This document shows, in pieces, positions 15,980-24,228 of a stretch of 64,000 nt of DNA. The DNA is taken from NCBI RefSeq assembly GCF_003344625.1, contig NZ_QPKJ02000004.1, positions 310,001 to 374,000 of the forward strand. Reading direction: 5' to 3'. A program made the translations under genes and the position numbers. The notes under the pieces were generated by a model. The model saw only the letters and a list, made by a program, of their open reading frames with translations. It made no database searches and was not told the DNA's origin. This stretch comes from Solirubrobacter deserti (GTDB lineage: Bacteria; Actinomycetota; Thermoleophilia; Solirubrobacterales; Solirubrobacteraceae). Positions within the stretch are counted from its first letter, which is position 1, and each line of letters begins with the position of its first letter.

Positions 15980-17056
15980 GCCGTCGTCGTGCGGCTCCGC
16001 GAGCCAGCGGCGCGCGTCGGCCTGGCCGCGCGCGATCAGCGCGCGGGCGAACTCGGGGGCGAAGAAGAGGTAGCTGAGCAGCTCGCCGTGCAGCGGGTCG
16101 GCGTCCGCGTCGATCAGCCGGCCGAGGAACGCGAGCTGCGGGCTGCGGGCGGCGTGGAGGATGCCGCCGTAGTGGCGGCGGAACACGTCGCGCGCGATCT
16201 GGCCGATCGTGTCGCGCTCGGGCGGGGCGACGAAGATGTACGGGATCGCGCGGTCCGGCGCGAGCCGGTTGATCGTGGTGAGCGTCTGCAGGTCCTCGGT
16301 GAGCGGGTCGGCCAGCAGCGCGTCGAGGACGAGCGCGGCGCCCGCGGCGAGGTCGGGCCGCTGGGCGCCGCCGAGCGTGCCCGAGATCGCGTTCAGGCCG
16401 ATGACGATGATGCGCTTGGCGCCGAACGCGAGCGCGGGCTTGATCGGCGCGTTCAGGCGCGTGGAGCCGTCGAAGTACCAGTCGCCGTCGGGCAGCTGGA
16501 CGGCGGGGAACAGCGCGGGGATGGCCGACGACGCGCGCACGTGGGTCTCGGTGATCGCGGTCGCGACGTAGTCGATGCCGCGCTTGTCGTCGCTGGTGGC
16601 CTGCGGTGTGCCGCCCTGGTGGAAGACGACGCTGCGGCCGGTACGGGCGGACGTGGCGACGACGGCGAGCGTGCGGGCGATGCGCTCGAAAGGGATCAGG
16701 CGCTCGAGCGTCGGGCCGAGCGGGGTCGTGTCCAGCAGCGCGGGGACGTGCAGCGACAGCAGGCCGCTGAAGTTGATCGCGCCCCTGAGGATGCGCTCGA
16801 GGTCCTTGAGCGACGGCGTGGCGAGCACGTCGCCCCACCGCAGGCGCTCCCACAGCTGCAGGCCATCGGCGAGCGTCGGGTCGCTGTCGGCGGCGATGTA
16901 GGACCCGCTGATCGCGCCGACGCTCGCGCCGACGACGATGTCCGGGCGCTCGTGGTGGGGCAGCGCCGGCAGCAGGACCGAGAGGACGCCGGCCTCGTAG
17001 GCGCCGCGGGCGCCGCCGCCCGCCAGCACCAGGCCGACCGGCTCACGCGAGGGCAC
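15944..17056 (-). CDS. Patatin-like phospholipase
   Basis: A 370-residue patatin-family lipase from GTG 17056. Oxyanion-hole motif GGGARGAYEAGVL, nucleophile elbow GASVG and the dyad Asp in DGS (DGG is usual) are all present. Patatins cleave acyl chains from phospholipids. The start lies 14 bp inside the end of the 125-residue helical protein gene, which itself follows a Rad50-like ATPase gene, all on one strand. Patatins also serve as membrane-attacking effectors in phage defence such as CBASS CapV, so a defence role here is a reasonable hypothesis but unproven. A housekeeping lipid role is the alternative. Confidence 0.88.
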   Translation of the reverse strand: MPSREPVGLVLAGGGARGAYEAGVLSVLLPALPHHERPDIVVGASVGAISGSYIAADSDPTLADGLQLWERLRWGDVLATPSLKDLERILRGAINFSGLLSLHVPALLDTTPLGPTLERLIPFERIARTLAVVATSARTGRSVVFHQGGTPQATSDDKRGIDYVATAITETHVRASSAIPALFPAVQLPDGDWYFDGSTRLNAPIKPALAFGAKRIIVIGLNAISGTLGGAQRPDLAAGAALVLDALLADPLTEDLQTLTTINRLAPDRAIPYIFVAPPERDTIGQIARDVFRRHYGGILHAARSPQLAFLGRLIDADADPLHGELLSYLFFAPEFARALIARGQADARRWLAEPHDDGLWDLGPLGRHR

Positions 17057-17420
17057 GGGCGACCGTCTTGAGGAAGTCACGGGCGGTGGCGAGGTGGCCA
17101 CGCAGCTCGTCCTGCGTGAGCCCGACCTCGTAGGCGCGGTGGTGACAGGCGTTCGAGAGCGCGGTCCACGCGAAGTCGGCCTCGCGCGCCTCGGGTTTGT
17201 CGCCCAGGTAGGCGGGCAGGCAGACCCAGCGGTCGCGCGCGCTCGTCTCCAGCATGCCCGGCGCCTTGTCGTTCCAGAAGACGTCGAGCGTGCGTTCCAG
17301 CGACTGCCGGATCAGCGCGGCGGCGGCGTGCGGCCACGCGCCGCTGGTCGTCGGGTCGAACTCGTCGAGCTGACGCTGGGCCTCGTCGAGGACCTTGCTG
17401 ACGGTGAGGCGCTCGCTCAC
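17043..17420 (-). CDS. Small alpha-helical protein, possibly HEPN-like
   Basis: A 125-residue protein. The start is GTG 17420, preceded by GAGGAGG at 8 bases; a further GTG at 17447 lacks such a site. The sequence is all-helical, with SKVLDEAQRQLDEF, AAALIRQSLERTLDVFW and ALSNACHHRAYEVGLTQDELRGHL. The layout recalls HEPN/DUF4145-type helical domains found with ATPases in abortive infection, but I see no clear RxxxxH catalytic motif. It lies between the ATPase gene (gap 82 bp) and the patatin gene (14-bp overlap). Its own function is unknown. Confidence 0.7.
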   Translation of the reverse strand: MSERLTVSKVLDEAQRQLDEFDPTTSGAWPHAAAALIRQSLERTLDVFWNDKAPGMLETSARDRWVCLPAYLGDKPEAREADFAWTALSNACHHRAYEVGLTQDELRGHLATARDFLKTVARALA

Positions 17421-17502
17421 GTAGCGGCCCTCCTCGAGCGCGAGCACGAGCCCTCCGGGCGAGTGCTTGCAGCGACGCGAGCCGCCAGGCGAGCGCCGCC
17501 TC

Positions 17503-19824
17503 TCACTTCGCGTTCGTGTTGAGCTCGCGGATGAACGCGCGCGTGTTGTCCGGCAGGCGGGAGAGCGTCTCGCGGTCGAGCGGGTTGCCGTGCGCGCCGC
17601 GGTTGAGCTCGGTGACGAGCGCGGCGTAGGGGGCGCCGTAGCGGCGCTTGACCTCGCCGCCGACCTCGCCGTGGCGGCCCGCGTCCCCGAACAGCACGAG
17701 CGCCAGGGTCTCGCGCAGGGAGCGCGCCTCGGCGATCTGGTCGTCCGCCTCGTTGAGGTCGGTGCCGTGCTGGGCGGCCCGCCGGCGCACGATGTTCGCG
17801 GCGGCGGCCTCGACGGCGGAGCGGCAGAACATGGGCACGACGCGGGCCTGCACCTCGGGCGGTAGGCGGTCGGGCTTGGCGTAGCCGCGGGCGCCGTCGA
17901 TGTAGCGCTGAACCGGGCTGCGGCTCTCCTGCACGTCCACCGTCGACTGCGCGCGGCGGTCGACGTGCAGCATCGTGGCGTCCAGCCGCAGCCGCCGGAT
18001 CGCCTCGGGGAGGCGGTCGTCGTGGGTGAAGACGACGATCTGGCGGGTGCGGGCCGCGCGGTGCAGGACCTTGGCCAGGCCGTCGACCTTCGCCGGGTCC
18101 ATGGCCTGCACGGGGTCGTCGATCACGGCGAAGCGGAACGGGGACTCGTCGAGGGCGGCGCGCGGCAGGAACACGGAGACGCTGAGCGCGAGCAGCTCGC
18201 CCTGGGACATCACGCCGAGCGCGTTGGCCTCGGTGTCGTCGGCGCGCACGTCGAAGTCCGCGCGGCCGCCCTTGCCGACCTTCTTGAGCGTGATCTCGTG
18301 CAGGTCCACGGATGACCCCTGGCGCAGCTCGCGCCAGTTCGCGATCGCGGACTGGCTGATCGGGGCGAAGCGCTCGCGCCGCAGCTCGTCGCTCGCGCCC
18401 TTCAGCCATTTCTCGGCGTCCTTGACCGCCTTCAGCGTGGACGCCTTGGCCTCGACGTCCCGCGCCTGCTCGAGCCAACGGCGCAGGTCGCCCACCAGCT
18501 GGAGCCAGGCGGCGCCCTTGCGCTCGAGCTCCGTGGCGGCCTTCTGGGTCAGCTCGCGCAGCGTGTGCACCGTCGCCTTCGTCTCGGTCTCGTCGCCGCG
18601 CTCGAGCGTGAGGTCCTCGTCGATCAGGCCCAGGTGCTTGGCGGCCGCGGGCGCGGCGAGCGCGTTGCCGTCGAGCAGGGCGTCCACACGGCGGCGCGCG
18701 AGCAGCAGCTTCGAGTTGGCCTGCGTGAGCGTCGCGGCCTGCGCCTCCAGCTCGGCCGCCTCCTCCTGCGCGGCCTTCACCCACGCGTCGTCCAGCACGC
18801 CGGGCGTCTTGCACACCGGGCAGTCCTCACCGTCGCGCACGGCCAGCGCCTGGCGGAGGAGCGTGGCGACCGAGGTCGCGCGGGAGGCGTCGGTGGCGGA
18901 CGCGTCCGTGTACTCGCGCTCGGCGCCCTTGAGGTCCTGGTAGGCGTCGCGAATCTCGGTCTCGGTCGGCAGCGCGAGCCCGGCGAGCCGCCGCAGCAGC
19001 GTCAGATCCTCGGTGTACTCCGGCGCCTCCTCGAGGAGCTGGTCGAGCTGCTCGAGGTCCGGCTTGCGGCCGCCGATCGCGGCCTTCACCAGCGCCGCCC
19101 GCTCGTCCTCGGGATCCAGCCGCGCGACGAGCTGGTCCTTCTCCGCGGCCGTCTGCTTGCGCTGGGCGTCGTAGGCGAGCCGCGTCTGCGCGAGCGAGGC
19201 CGCGAGCGCGTCCAGGTCCCCGAGCCCGAGCACCGGCGTGAGCGCGTCGTACAGCGACGAGAGCGTGTCGAACATCGTCGCCAGCTCGGCGTACGCCAGG
19301 AACGGCCGGAAGCTCGGCAGGTCCCGGTCCCAGCCGTGCTCGTTCAGCACGGCGGCCGGCGCCGCCCGCCCGCTCGCGTCCCCGTACGGCGCGCCGTGGG
19401 GCCACTCCTGCGTCAGCGGGACCGTGCTGCCGCCCTCCAGCTCGAGCTCGGCGGTGATCCGCGTCGGCCCGAGGTGATGCAGGCACTGCCACGTCTCGCT
19501 CCAGGCCTTCGGGCGCTTCTCCCAGCGCTTGAGCGCGCCGGTCATCAGCAGCTCCAGCCCTTCCGCGAACGACGACTTCCCGCTGCCGTTGCGACCGACC
19601 ACGACGGTCAGCCCGGGCGCCGGCTCGAGCGTGAGCGTGGCCGGCTTGCCGATCCCGCGAAACCCCTCGACCGTCACCGTCTTCAGCCACACGGGCGGCG
19701 ACGTGTTCGTCGTGGGCGGCGGCGCTGCGGCGTCCGCGGCGACCTCGATCACGTTGCGGGCCTCGGGTTCGAGGCCGGATTCGCTCAGCCGCTCCAGCAG
19801 CAGGGTGCGCAGGACGGGATCCAT
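17503..19824 (-). CDS. Rad50/RloC-like ATPase with zinc hook
   Basis: A 773-residue SMC-type ATPase from ATG 19824. Walker A GRNGSGKS at 77-84, long coiled coils, a zinc-hook CPVC at 335-338, the ABC signature-like LGVMSQGELLAL at 536-547, Walker B FAVIDDPVQAMD at 565-576 and a THDD H-loop at 600-603. The last ~150 residues are a separate helical domain with ELNRGAHGNPLD, resembling the C-terminal effector parts of RloC/PrrC-type or Abi ATPases. These proteins sense DNA ends or phage activity. The next genes on the strand encode a small helical protein and a patatin. A DNA-repair role is the alternative. Confidence 0.82.
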   Translation of the reverse strand: MDPVLRTLLLERLSESGLEPEARNVIEVAADAAAPPPTTNTSPPVWLKTVTVEGFRGIGKPATLTLEPAPGLTVVVGRNGSGKSSFAEGLELLMTGALKRWEKRPKAWSETWQCLHHLGPTRITAELELEGGSTVPLTQEWPHGAPYGDASGRAAPAAVLNEHGWDRDLPSFRPFLAYAELATMFDTLSSLYDALTPVLGLGDLDALAASLAQTRLAYDAQRKQTAAEKDQLVARLDPEDERAALVKAAIGGRKPDLEQLDQLLEEAPEYTEDLTLLRRLAGLALPTETEIRDAYQDLKGAEREYTDASATDASRATSVATLLRQALAVRDGEDCPVCKTPGVLDDAWVKAAQEEAAELEAQAATLTQANSKLLLARRRVDALLDGNALAAPAAAKHLGLIDEDLTLERGDETETKATVHTLRELTQKAATELERKGAAWLQLVGDLRRWLEQARDVEAKASTLKAVKDAEKWLKGASDELRRERFAPISQSAIANWRELRQGSSVDLHEITLKKVGKGGRADFDVRADDTEANALGVMSQGELLALSVSVFLPRAALDESPFRFAVIDDPVQAMDPAKVDGLAKVLHRAARTRQIVVFTHDDRLPEAIRRLRLDATMLHVDRRAQSTVDVQESRSPVQRYIDGARGYAKPDRLPPEVQARVVPMFCRSAVEAAAANIVRRRAAQHGTDLNEADDQIAEARSLRETLALVLFGDAGRHGEVGGEVKRRYGAPYAALVTELNRGAHGNPLDRETLSRLPDNTRAFIRELNTNAK

Positions 19825-19959
19825 CGGACTGGCGATCGTAGAAGGCGGTGCGGTCGCCGAGCGCGGCGGCCGTGTGGACGACCGCCGCGTTCCGGGCGCG
19901 GACACGCGACCGGAGCCGCGCGCACGTCAAAGATAAAGGGTGGCCAGGCCCTTCGGGGC

Positions 19960-20205
19960 TCAGGCCGGGACGAGGGCGCCGGCGCGCAGGCGCAGGCCGC
20001 CGGCCACCGCGCGGGCCAGCTCGTCGGCGTCGTAGCGCGCAAGCTGTCCGGCGATCCACGGGATGCCGAAGCCGGGGACCGTCATGGCCTCGGCCGTGGT
20101 GATCCAGACGTAGCCGAGCTCGCCGACGCGGAAGCTCTGCACCATCGGCTCGCCGTCGTAGCGCTCGAAGTGATCGGTGTTCGGCTGCTCACGAATGAGG
20201 TCCAC
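19960..20205 (-). CDS. Hypothetical protein
   Basis: About 81 residues from GTG 20205, with GGAGA 9 bases upstream. The sequence contains HFERYDGEPMVQSFRVGELGYVWITTAEAMTVPGFG and a helical end DADELARAVAGGLRL. It is soluble and has no recognised family. It is on the same strand as the ATPase gene, 135 bp upstream of it, so it could belong to the same transcript, but no overlap supports this. Confidence 0.6.
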   Translation of the reverse strand: MDLIREQPNTDHFERYDGEPMVQSFRVGELGYVWITTAEAMTVPGFGIPWIAGQLARYDADELARAVAGGLRLRAGALVPA

Positions 20206-20281
20206 GTGCGCAGCGTCTCCGACGCGGCGGGGACCCGTCAACTGCGGATGCGCCAGAACCCCCCGGACGACCTAATGCGCG

Positions 20282-20554
20282 CTATTCCGAATGTCGGAGC
20301 AGGTAGTCGATGTAGATCGGGCGCCGGGCGTCCATCGCGCCCTCGTCGCCGCGCAACACGTCGAGCACTTGGCGGCTCCAGTGCGCGACCTCCTCCTGGC
20401 CCTGCCGCGCGTCGCCGTCGGCGGCCTCGGCCGCGGGCGTCTCCGACAACAGGCGCCAGAAGAACTTCACGTCGAGGTGCCGCTCCGCGCGCTTGACGGC
20501 GCGGTCGTGCAGCTCGTGGGAGGGCAGCGCGTCGAGCTCTTCGAACGTGGTCAC
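20282..20554 (-). CDS. Small helical hypothetical protein coupled to GGDEF-EAL gene
   Basis: A 90-residue protein starting at GTG 20554, whose GTGA overlaps the stop of the GGDEF-EAL gene by 4 bp. It is helical and charged (FEELDALPSHELHDRAVKRAERHLDVKFF, then ARQGQEEVAHWSRQVLDVL) with a C-terminal RPIYIDYLLRH. No domain is recognised. Translational coupling suggests a link with cyclic-di-GMP turnover, but the sequence gives no mechanism. Confidence 0.75.
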   Translation of the reverse strand: MTTFEELDALPSHELHDRAVKRAERHLDVKFFWRLLSETPAAEAADGDARQGQEEVAHWSRQVLDVLRGDEGAMDARRPIYIDYLLRHSE

Positions 20555-22572
20555 GGCTCGGAGGTTATCCGCGGGCCGGGCGCGCCGAACAGGTAGCCCT
20601 GCGCGTACGGGCAGCCGATCGCCGCGAGCTGCGCCGCCTGCTCCTCGCTTTCCACGCCCTCGGCGATCGCCGCGATCCCGAGCGCGCTCGAGAGCGAGAC
20701 GATCGCAGCCACGATCGCCTGATCGCCTGCGGAGGAGCCGAGCGCGGCCACGAACGAGCGGTCGATCTTGATCGCCCGCACGGGCAGATCGCGCAGGGAC
20801 GAGTAGCCCGTGCCGAAGTCGTCGAGCGCGAACCCGACGCCGAGCTCGCGCAAGGCGACCACGTTCGCCCGCGCCGTCTTGGGCGCGCCCTGCAGCACGC
20901 GCTCCTTGAGCTCCAGCCGCAGCCGGGCCGGCGGCAGCCCGCTCGACTGCAGGCAGTCCGCGACCACGGCGGGAAGGTCGGGCTGCGCGAGCTGGCGCGG
21001 CGACAGGTTCACCCAGATCGCCGGGCCGTCCTCCTCGCGCCCGAACGCCGAGGCGCTCTCGTGGCAGGCCTGCATCAGCGTCCACGCGCCGATCTCGACG
21101 ATCAGCGCGGACTCCTCCGCGACCGGGATGAAGTCCGCCGGCGCGTTCATCACGCCGCCCGGCGAATCCCAGCGCAGCAGCGCCTCGTGCCCGACGACGC
21201 CGCGGTCGGTCAGCGACACGATCGGCTGGAACGCGAGCCGCAGCTGGCCGAGCGACAGCGCGCGCTCGAGCGCCGCCGCCGTCCGCAGGCGCTCGCGCGC
21301 GTGTCGGCGCAGCCGCGTGTCGAACACCTCCACGCGGCCGCGGCCCTCGGCCTTCGCGCGGTACGCGGCCGCGTCGGCGTCGGCCAGCAGCCCGTCCGGG
21401 TCGCGGCGCGCGGGGTCGCCGAGCGCGATCCCGATCGACGCCGACAGCCGGTGCTCGATCCCGTCGATCTCCAGCGGCTCGTGGATCGCCTCCGTCAGGC
21501 GGTGCCCGAGCGCGATCGCCGTGTGCTCGTCGATGTCCTCGCACACGATCACGAACTCGTCCCCGCCCAGCCGCGCGACCGTGTCGGCCGGACGCACGGT
21601 CGCGACCAGCCGGCGCGCCAGCCCGATCAGCAGCGAGTCACCCGCGGCGTGCCCGTAGAGGTCGTTGACGGCCTTGAAATCGTCCAGGTCGATGAACAGC
21701 ACGCACGCCGCGCCCGGGTCGCGACCCGCGCGCGCGAGCGCGTGAATCAGCCGCTCGCGGCACAGCGCGCGGTTGGCCAGGCCGGTCAGCGGGTCGTGCA
21801 GCGCCTCGTGGCGCATCCGCTCCTCGCCGCGCAGCCGGCCGAGCGCGGTCGCCAGCACGTTGGCGATCGCCCGTAGGAAGCTCTCCTCGTCGTCGCCGAG
21901 CGTGCCCTCGACGCAGATCTCGCCGAACACCTCGTCGCCGAAGGCGATCTCGAAGCGCGTCAGCTCCGCGCCGTCACCGCCCCAGTCGGCCAGGACCTCG
22001 CCCGCGCGCCGCACGACCACGTAGTCGATCGCGAGCGTCTCGCGCATCCGCGCCACGGCCTCGACGGCCAGGTCGCCGACGTCCGCGCCCGACAGCGCCC
22101 GCGCGCCCAGCGCGGCCACCGCCGCGGCCTGCTGGGACTGGCGTTGGAGCTTGGACATCGCCTCGCGGTGCGCGGTCATGTCGCGCCCGATCGCGAGCAG
22201 CAGCGGGCCCGCCTCGGTGTCGACGATCCCCCAGCTCATCTCGCCGACGAACTCGGTGCCGTCGCGCCGCAGGCCGTCCGCGCGGATCGTGAACCGCAGC
22301 GGGTGCTCGGTCGCGAAATACAGCTGCATGTTGCGCGTGTAGCGCTCGCGGACCTTCTCCGGCCAGAGCGTCTGGACCGGCCGGCCGAGCAGCTCGCCGT
22401 GTTCGTAGCCGAACAACGTCTCGGCGTGCGCGTTCACGAACACGATCCGCCCGTCGCGCCCCGTGGCGACGGTCGCGTCCGGCAGCCCTTCCAGGACCGC
22501 CCGCAACGCCCGCTCCTCGTGCAGCAATGCTTCCAGCTTGCCTGGTCCCCCTGCGTAGTTGTGCGCTTCCAT
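20551..22572 (-). CDS. PAS-GAF-like-GGDEF-EAL cyclic-di-GMP signalling protein
   Basis: A 673-residue soluble protein. Residues ~20-135 form a PAS domain (GLPDATVATGRDGRIVFVNAHAETLFGY), then a GAF-like stretch, then a diguanylate cyclase with RLGGDEF and an RPAD inhibitory site five residues upstream, then an EAL phosphodiesterase with EALLRW, NLSPRQL, a Glu in LELKE, DDFGTGYSSL, IKIDRSF and EGVE. Both catalytic halves look intact, so it may make or degrade cyclic-di-GMP depending on the PAS/GAF signal. There is no membrane segment. A 90-residue gene overlaps its end. Confidence 0.93.
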   Translation of the reverse strand: MEAHNYAGGPGKLEALLHEERALRAVLEGLPDATVATGRDGRIVFVNAHAETLFGYEHGELLGRPVQTLWPEKVRERYTRNMQLYFATEHPLRFTIRADGLRRDGTEFVGEMSWGIVDTEAGPLLLAIGRDMTAHREAMSKLQRQSQQAAAVAALGARALSGADVGDLAVEAVARMRETLAIDYVVVRRAGEVLADWGGDGAELTRFEIAFGDEVFGEICVEGTLGDDEESFLRAIANVLATALGRLRGEERMRHEALHDPLTGLANRALCRERLIHALARAGRDPGAACVLFIDLDDFKAVNDLYGHAAGDSLLIGLARRLVATVRPADTVARLGGDEFVIVCEDIDEHTAIALGHRLTEAIHEPLEIDGIEHRLSASIGIALGDPARRDPDGLLADADAAAYRAKAEGRGRVEVFDTRLRRHARERLRTAAALERALSLGQLRLAFQPIVSLTDRGVVGHEALLRWDSPGGVMNAPADFIPVAEESALIVEIGAWTLMQACHESASAFGREEDGPAIWVNLSPRQLAQPDLPAVVADCLQSSGLPPARLRLELKERVLQGAPKTARANVVALRELGVGFALDDFGTGYSSLRDLPVRAIKIDRSFVAALGSSAGDQAIVAAIVSLSSALGIAAIAEGVESEEQAAQLAAIGCPYAQGYLFGAPGPRITSEP

Positions 22573-22622
22573 GCTCCGGCTCGGAGAGACCCTATACCCG
22601 CTCGCGCCGCGATTCAGAGGCG

Positions 22623-23057
22623 CTACAGAAGACCTTTCTCGCGCAGTTGCTCGATGGCGGGTTCCCGCTTGACCAGCGCCTCGAGCCCCATGCCCGCCAG
22701 GACCGCCGGCGCCTTCGTGAACTGGATGTCTCGATAGTCGACGATCTCGATGCGGTTTCCCCAGGGATCGCGGAAGTCCAGCCGCGGCCCGGGCTCGATG
22801 TCCACGTCCGCGGCCTCGAGCGCGGCGCGCACCCGGTCCTTGTCGTCGACCACCAGCCCGAAGTGGCGGCCATCGTCGGGGCCCTGCTCACGCCCTTCCG
22901 CGAGGGCCACGAACTGGTCGCCGATGTCGATGAACGCCATGCCCGGCGCCACGCCGCGCAGATGCAGCTCGAAGAAGCGGCCGTAGAACTCGAGGGCCGC
23001 GTCGATGCTGTCGACCTCGAGCGCTACGTGGTTGATCCCGACGAGCTTGGTGAGCAT
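22623..23057 (-). CDS. VOC/glyoxalase superfamily protein
   Basis: A 144-residue VOC-fold protein. GINHVALEVDSIDAALEFYGRFF begins the first beta-alpha-beta module with its His metal ligand; HFGLVVDD and DPWGNRIEIVDY form the second module with the typical His and Glu positions. Family members are glyoxalases, dioxygenases or metal-free binding proteins, so the reaction is unknown. Its start lies 34 bp inside the end of the diguanylate cyclase gene on the same strand, implying co-transcription. Confidence 0.85.
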   Translation of the reverse strand: MLTKLVGINHVALEVDSIDAALEFYGRFFELHLRGVAPGMAFIDIGDQFVALAEGREQGPDDGRHFGLVVDDKDRVRAALEAADVDIEPGPRLDFRDPWGNRIEIVDYRDIQFTKAPAVLAGMGLEALVKREPAIEQLREKGLL

Positions 23058-24034
23058 CGCGGGATCTCATCATGCGTGCGGGTGCGGTTGCGCTTGTCGG
23101 CGTACATCGCGGCGTCGGCGGCGTGCATGAGCGCGTCGCGCTCGGCGGCGTCCTCGGGGCAGACGGCGAGGCCCGCCGAGGCCGTGACCGGCGTGAGCGA
23201 GAGCGCGAGCGCGAGCCGCTCCACGACACGCTGGGCGATCGCCCGGTCGGCGCCGGGCAGCGCGACCATGAACTCGTCGCCGCCCATACGCCCGCAGATG
23301 TCGCCGCCGCGCACGACCGAGCGGATGGCGTCGGCGACGGAGCGCAGCGCGGCGTCGCCGGCGGCGTGACCCTGCAGGTCGTTGACCATCTTGAACCGAT
23401 CGACGTCCAGCGCGATCAACGCCATTGGGCCGGGCAGCGCGGCGTCGAGCTGCTCCTTGAACGCGGTGTGGTTGAGCAGGCCCGTCAGCGCGTCGGTCTT
23501 CGCGCTGCGCGTGAGCTCCCGCCGCTCGCGGTCGTGCTCGCGCGCTTGCAGGACGCCGACGAACGGCGCGAAGCCGAGGCAGGCCAGCCCCATCAGCACG
23601 CGCGCGGGATCGGGGTCCGGCGTGAACGCGACGCCCACCACCGCATAGCTGGAGAGTGCGGCCGCGTACACGATCGCCATCGAGCGCACGGGATAGGACA
23701 GGCTCGCGAACAGCAGCGGGAACAGGTAGATGAGCGTCGTCGGGCTCGTGATCCCGCCGTCGGCGGCGACAATCGCCGCGATCAGCGCGATGATGCTCAC
23801 GCTCCAGCTCACGAAGAACGGCTCGCGCCAGCGGCCGGCGACGATCCGGTCCATCGGCAGCCGAGCGAGCGCGAGCGTCGAGAGCGCGGCCACGGCGAAG
23901 GCCGTCGCCATCAGGGGGCGGTTGGGCTCGTTCCACGTCAGCGCGGCGTAGACCCACCCGAGCAGGCTCAGGCCGTAGGTGGGGGCAAACGAGGCCCGAA
24001 CGCTCCGGGCGCGATGACGGAGGTCCGTCTCCAC
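23024..24034 (-). CDS. Membrane-bound diguanylate cyclase
   Basis: About 336 residues from GTG 24034; an open frame extends to 24193 but the extra residues look non-coding. Five to six hydrophobic segments (LSLLGWVYAALTW through FAPFVGVLQ) precede a GGDEF domain (DALTGLLNHTAF, ALDVDRFKMVNDLQGHAAGD, RMGGDEF). An RGGD inhibitory site lies five residues before GGDEF, so product feedback is expected. The protein makes cyclic-di-GMP from GTP at the membrane. It is divergent from the MMPL transporter gene and overlaps the VOC gene downstream. Confidence 0.9.
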   Translation of the reverse strand: METDLRHRARSVRASFAPTYGLSLLGWVYAALTWNEPNRPLMATAFAVAALSTLALARLPMDRIVAGRWREPFFVSWSVSIIALIAAIVAADGGITSPTTLIYLFPLLFASLSYPVRSMAIVYAAALSSYAVVGVAFTPDPDPARVLMGLACLGFAPFVGVLQAREHDRERRELTRSAKTDALTGLLNHTAFKEQLDAALPGPMALIALDVDRFKMVNDLQGHAAGDAALRSVADAIRSVVRGGDICGRMGGDEFMVALPGADRAIAQRVVERLALALSLTPVTASAGLAVCPEDAAERDALMHAADAAMYADKRNRTRTHDEIPRCSPSSSGSTT

Positions 24035-24228
24035 GCCCGCGTCATCGGCAGATCGGTCAAGAGTCCTTAGTCCGGTCGATTGGAGCACTGGTCGTCCGTC
24101 CAGTTCGGCGCGGGCTGACCGCAGCAGCGGGATGGCGGCTAGCCGTACTCGTCCCGGTGGCGGGCGGTAGGCGCGAAAGCCAGCAGGCTCCACGGATTTC
24201 GCGCTGTCAGGGGCCGAACATCTGGACC

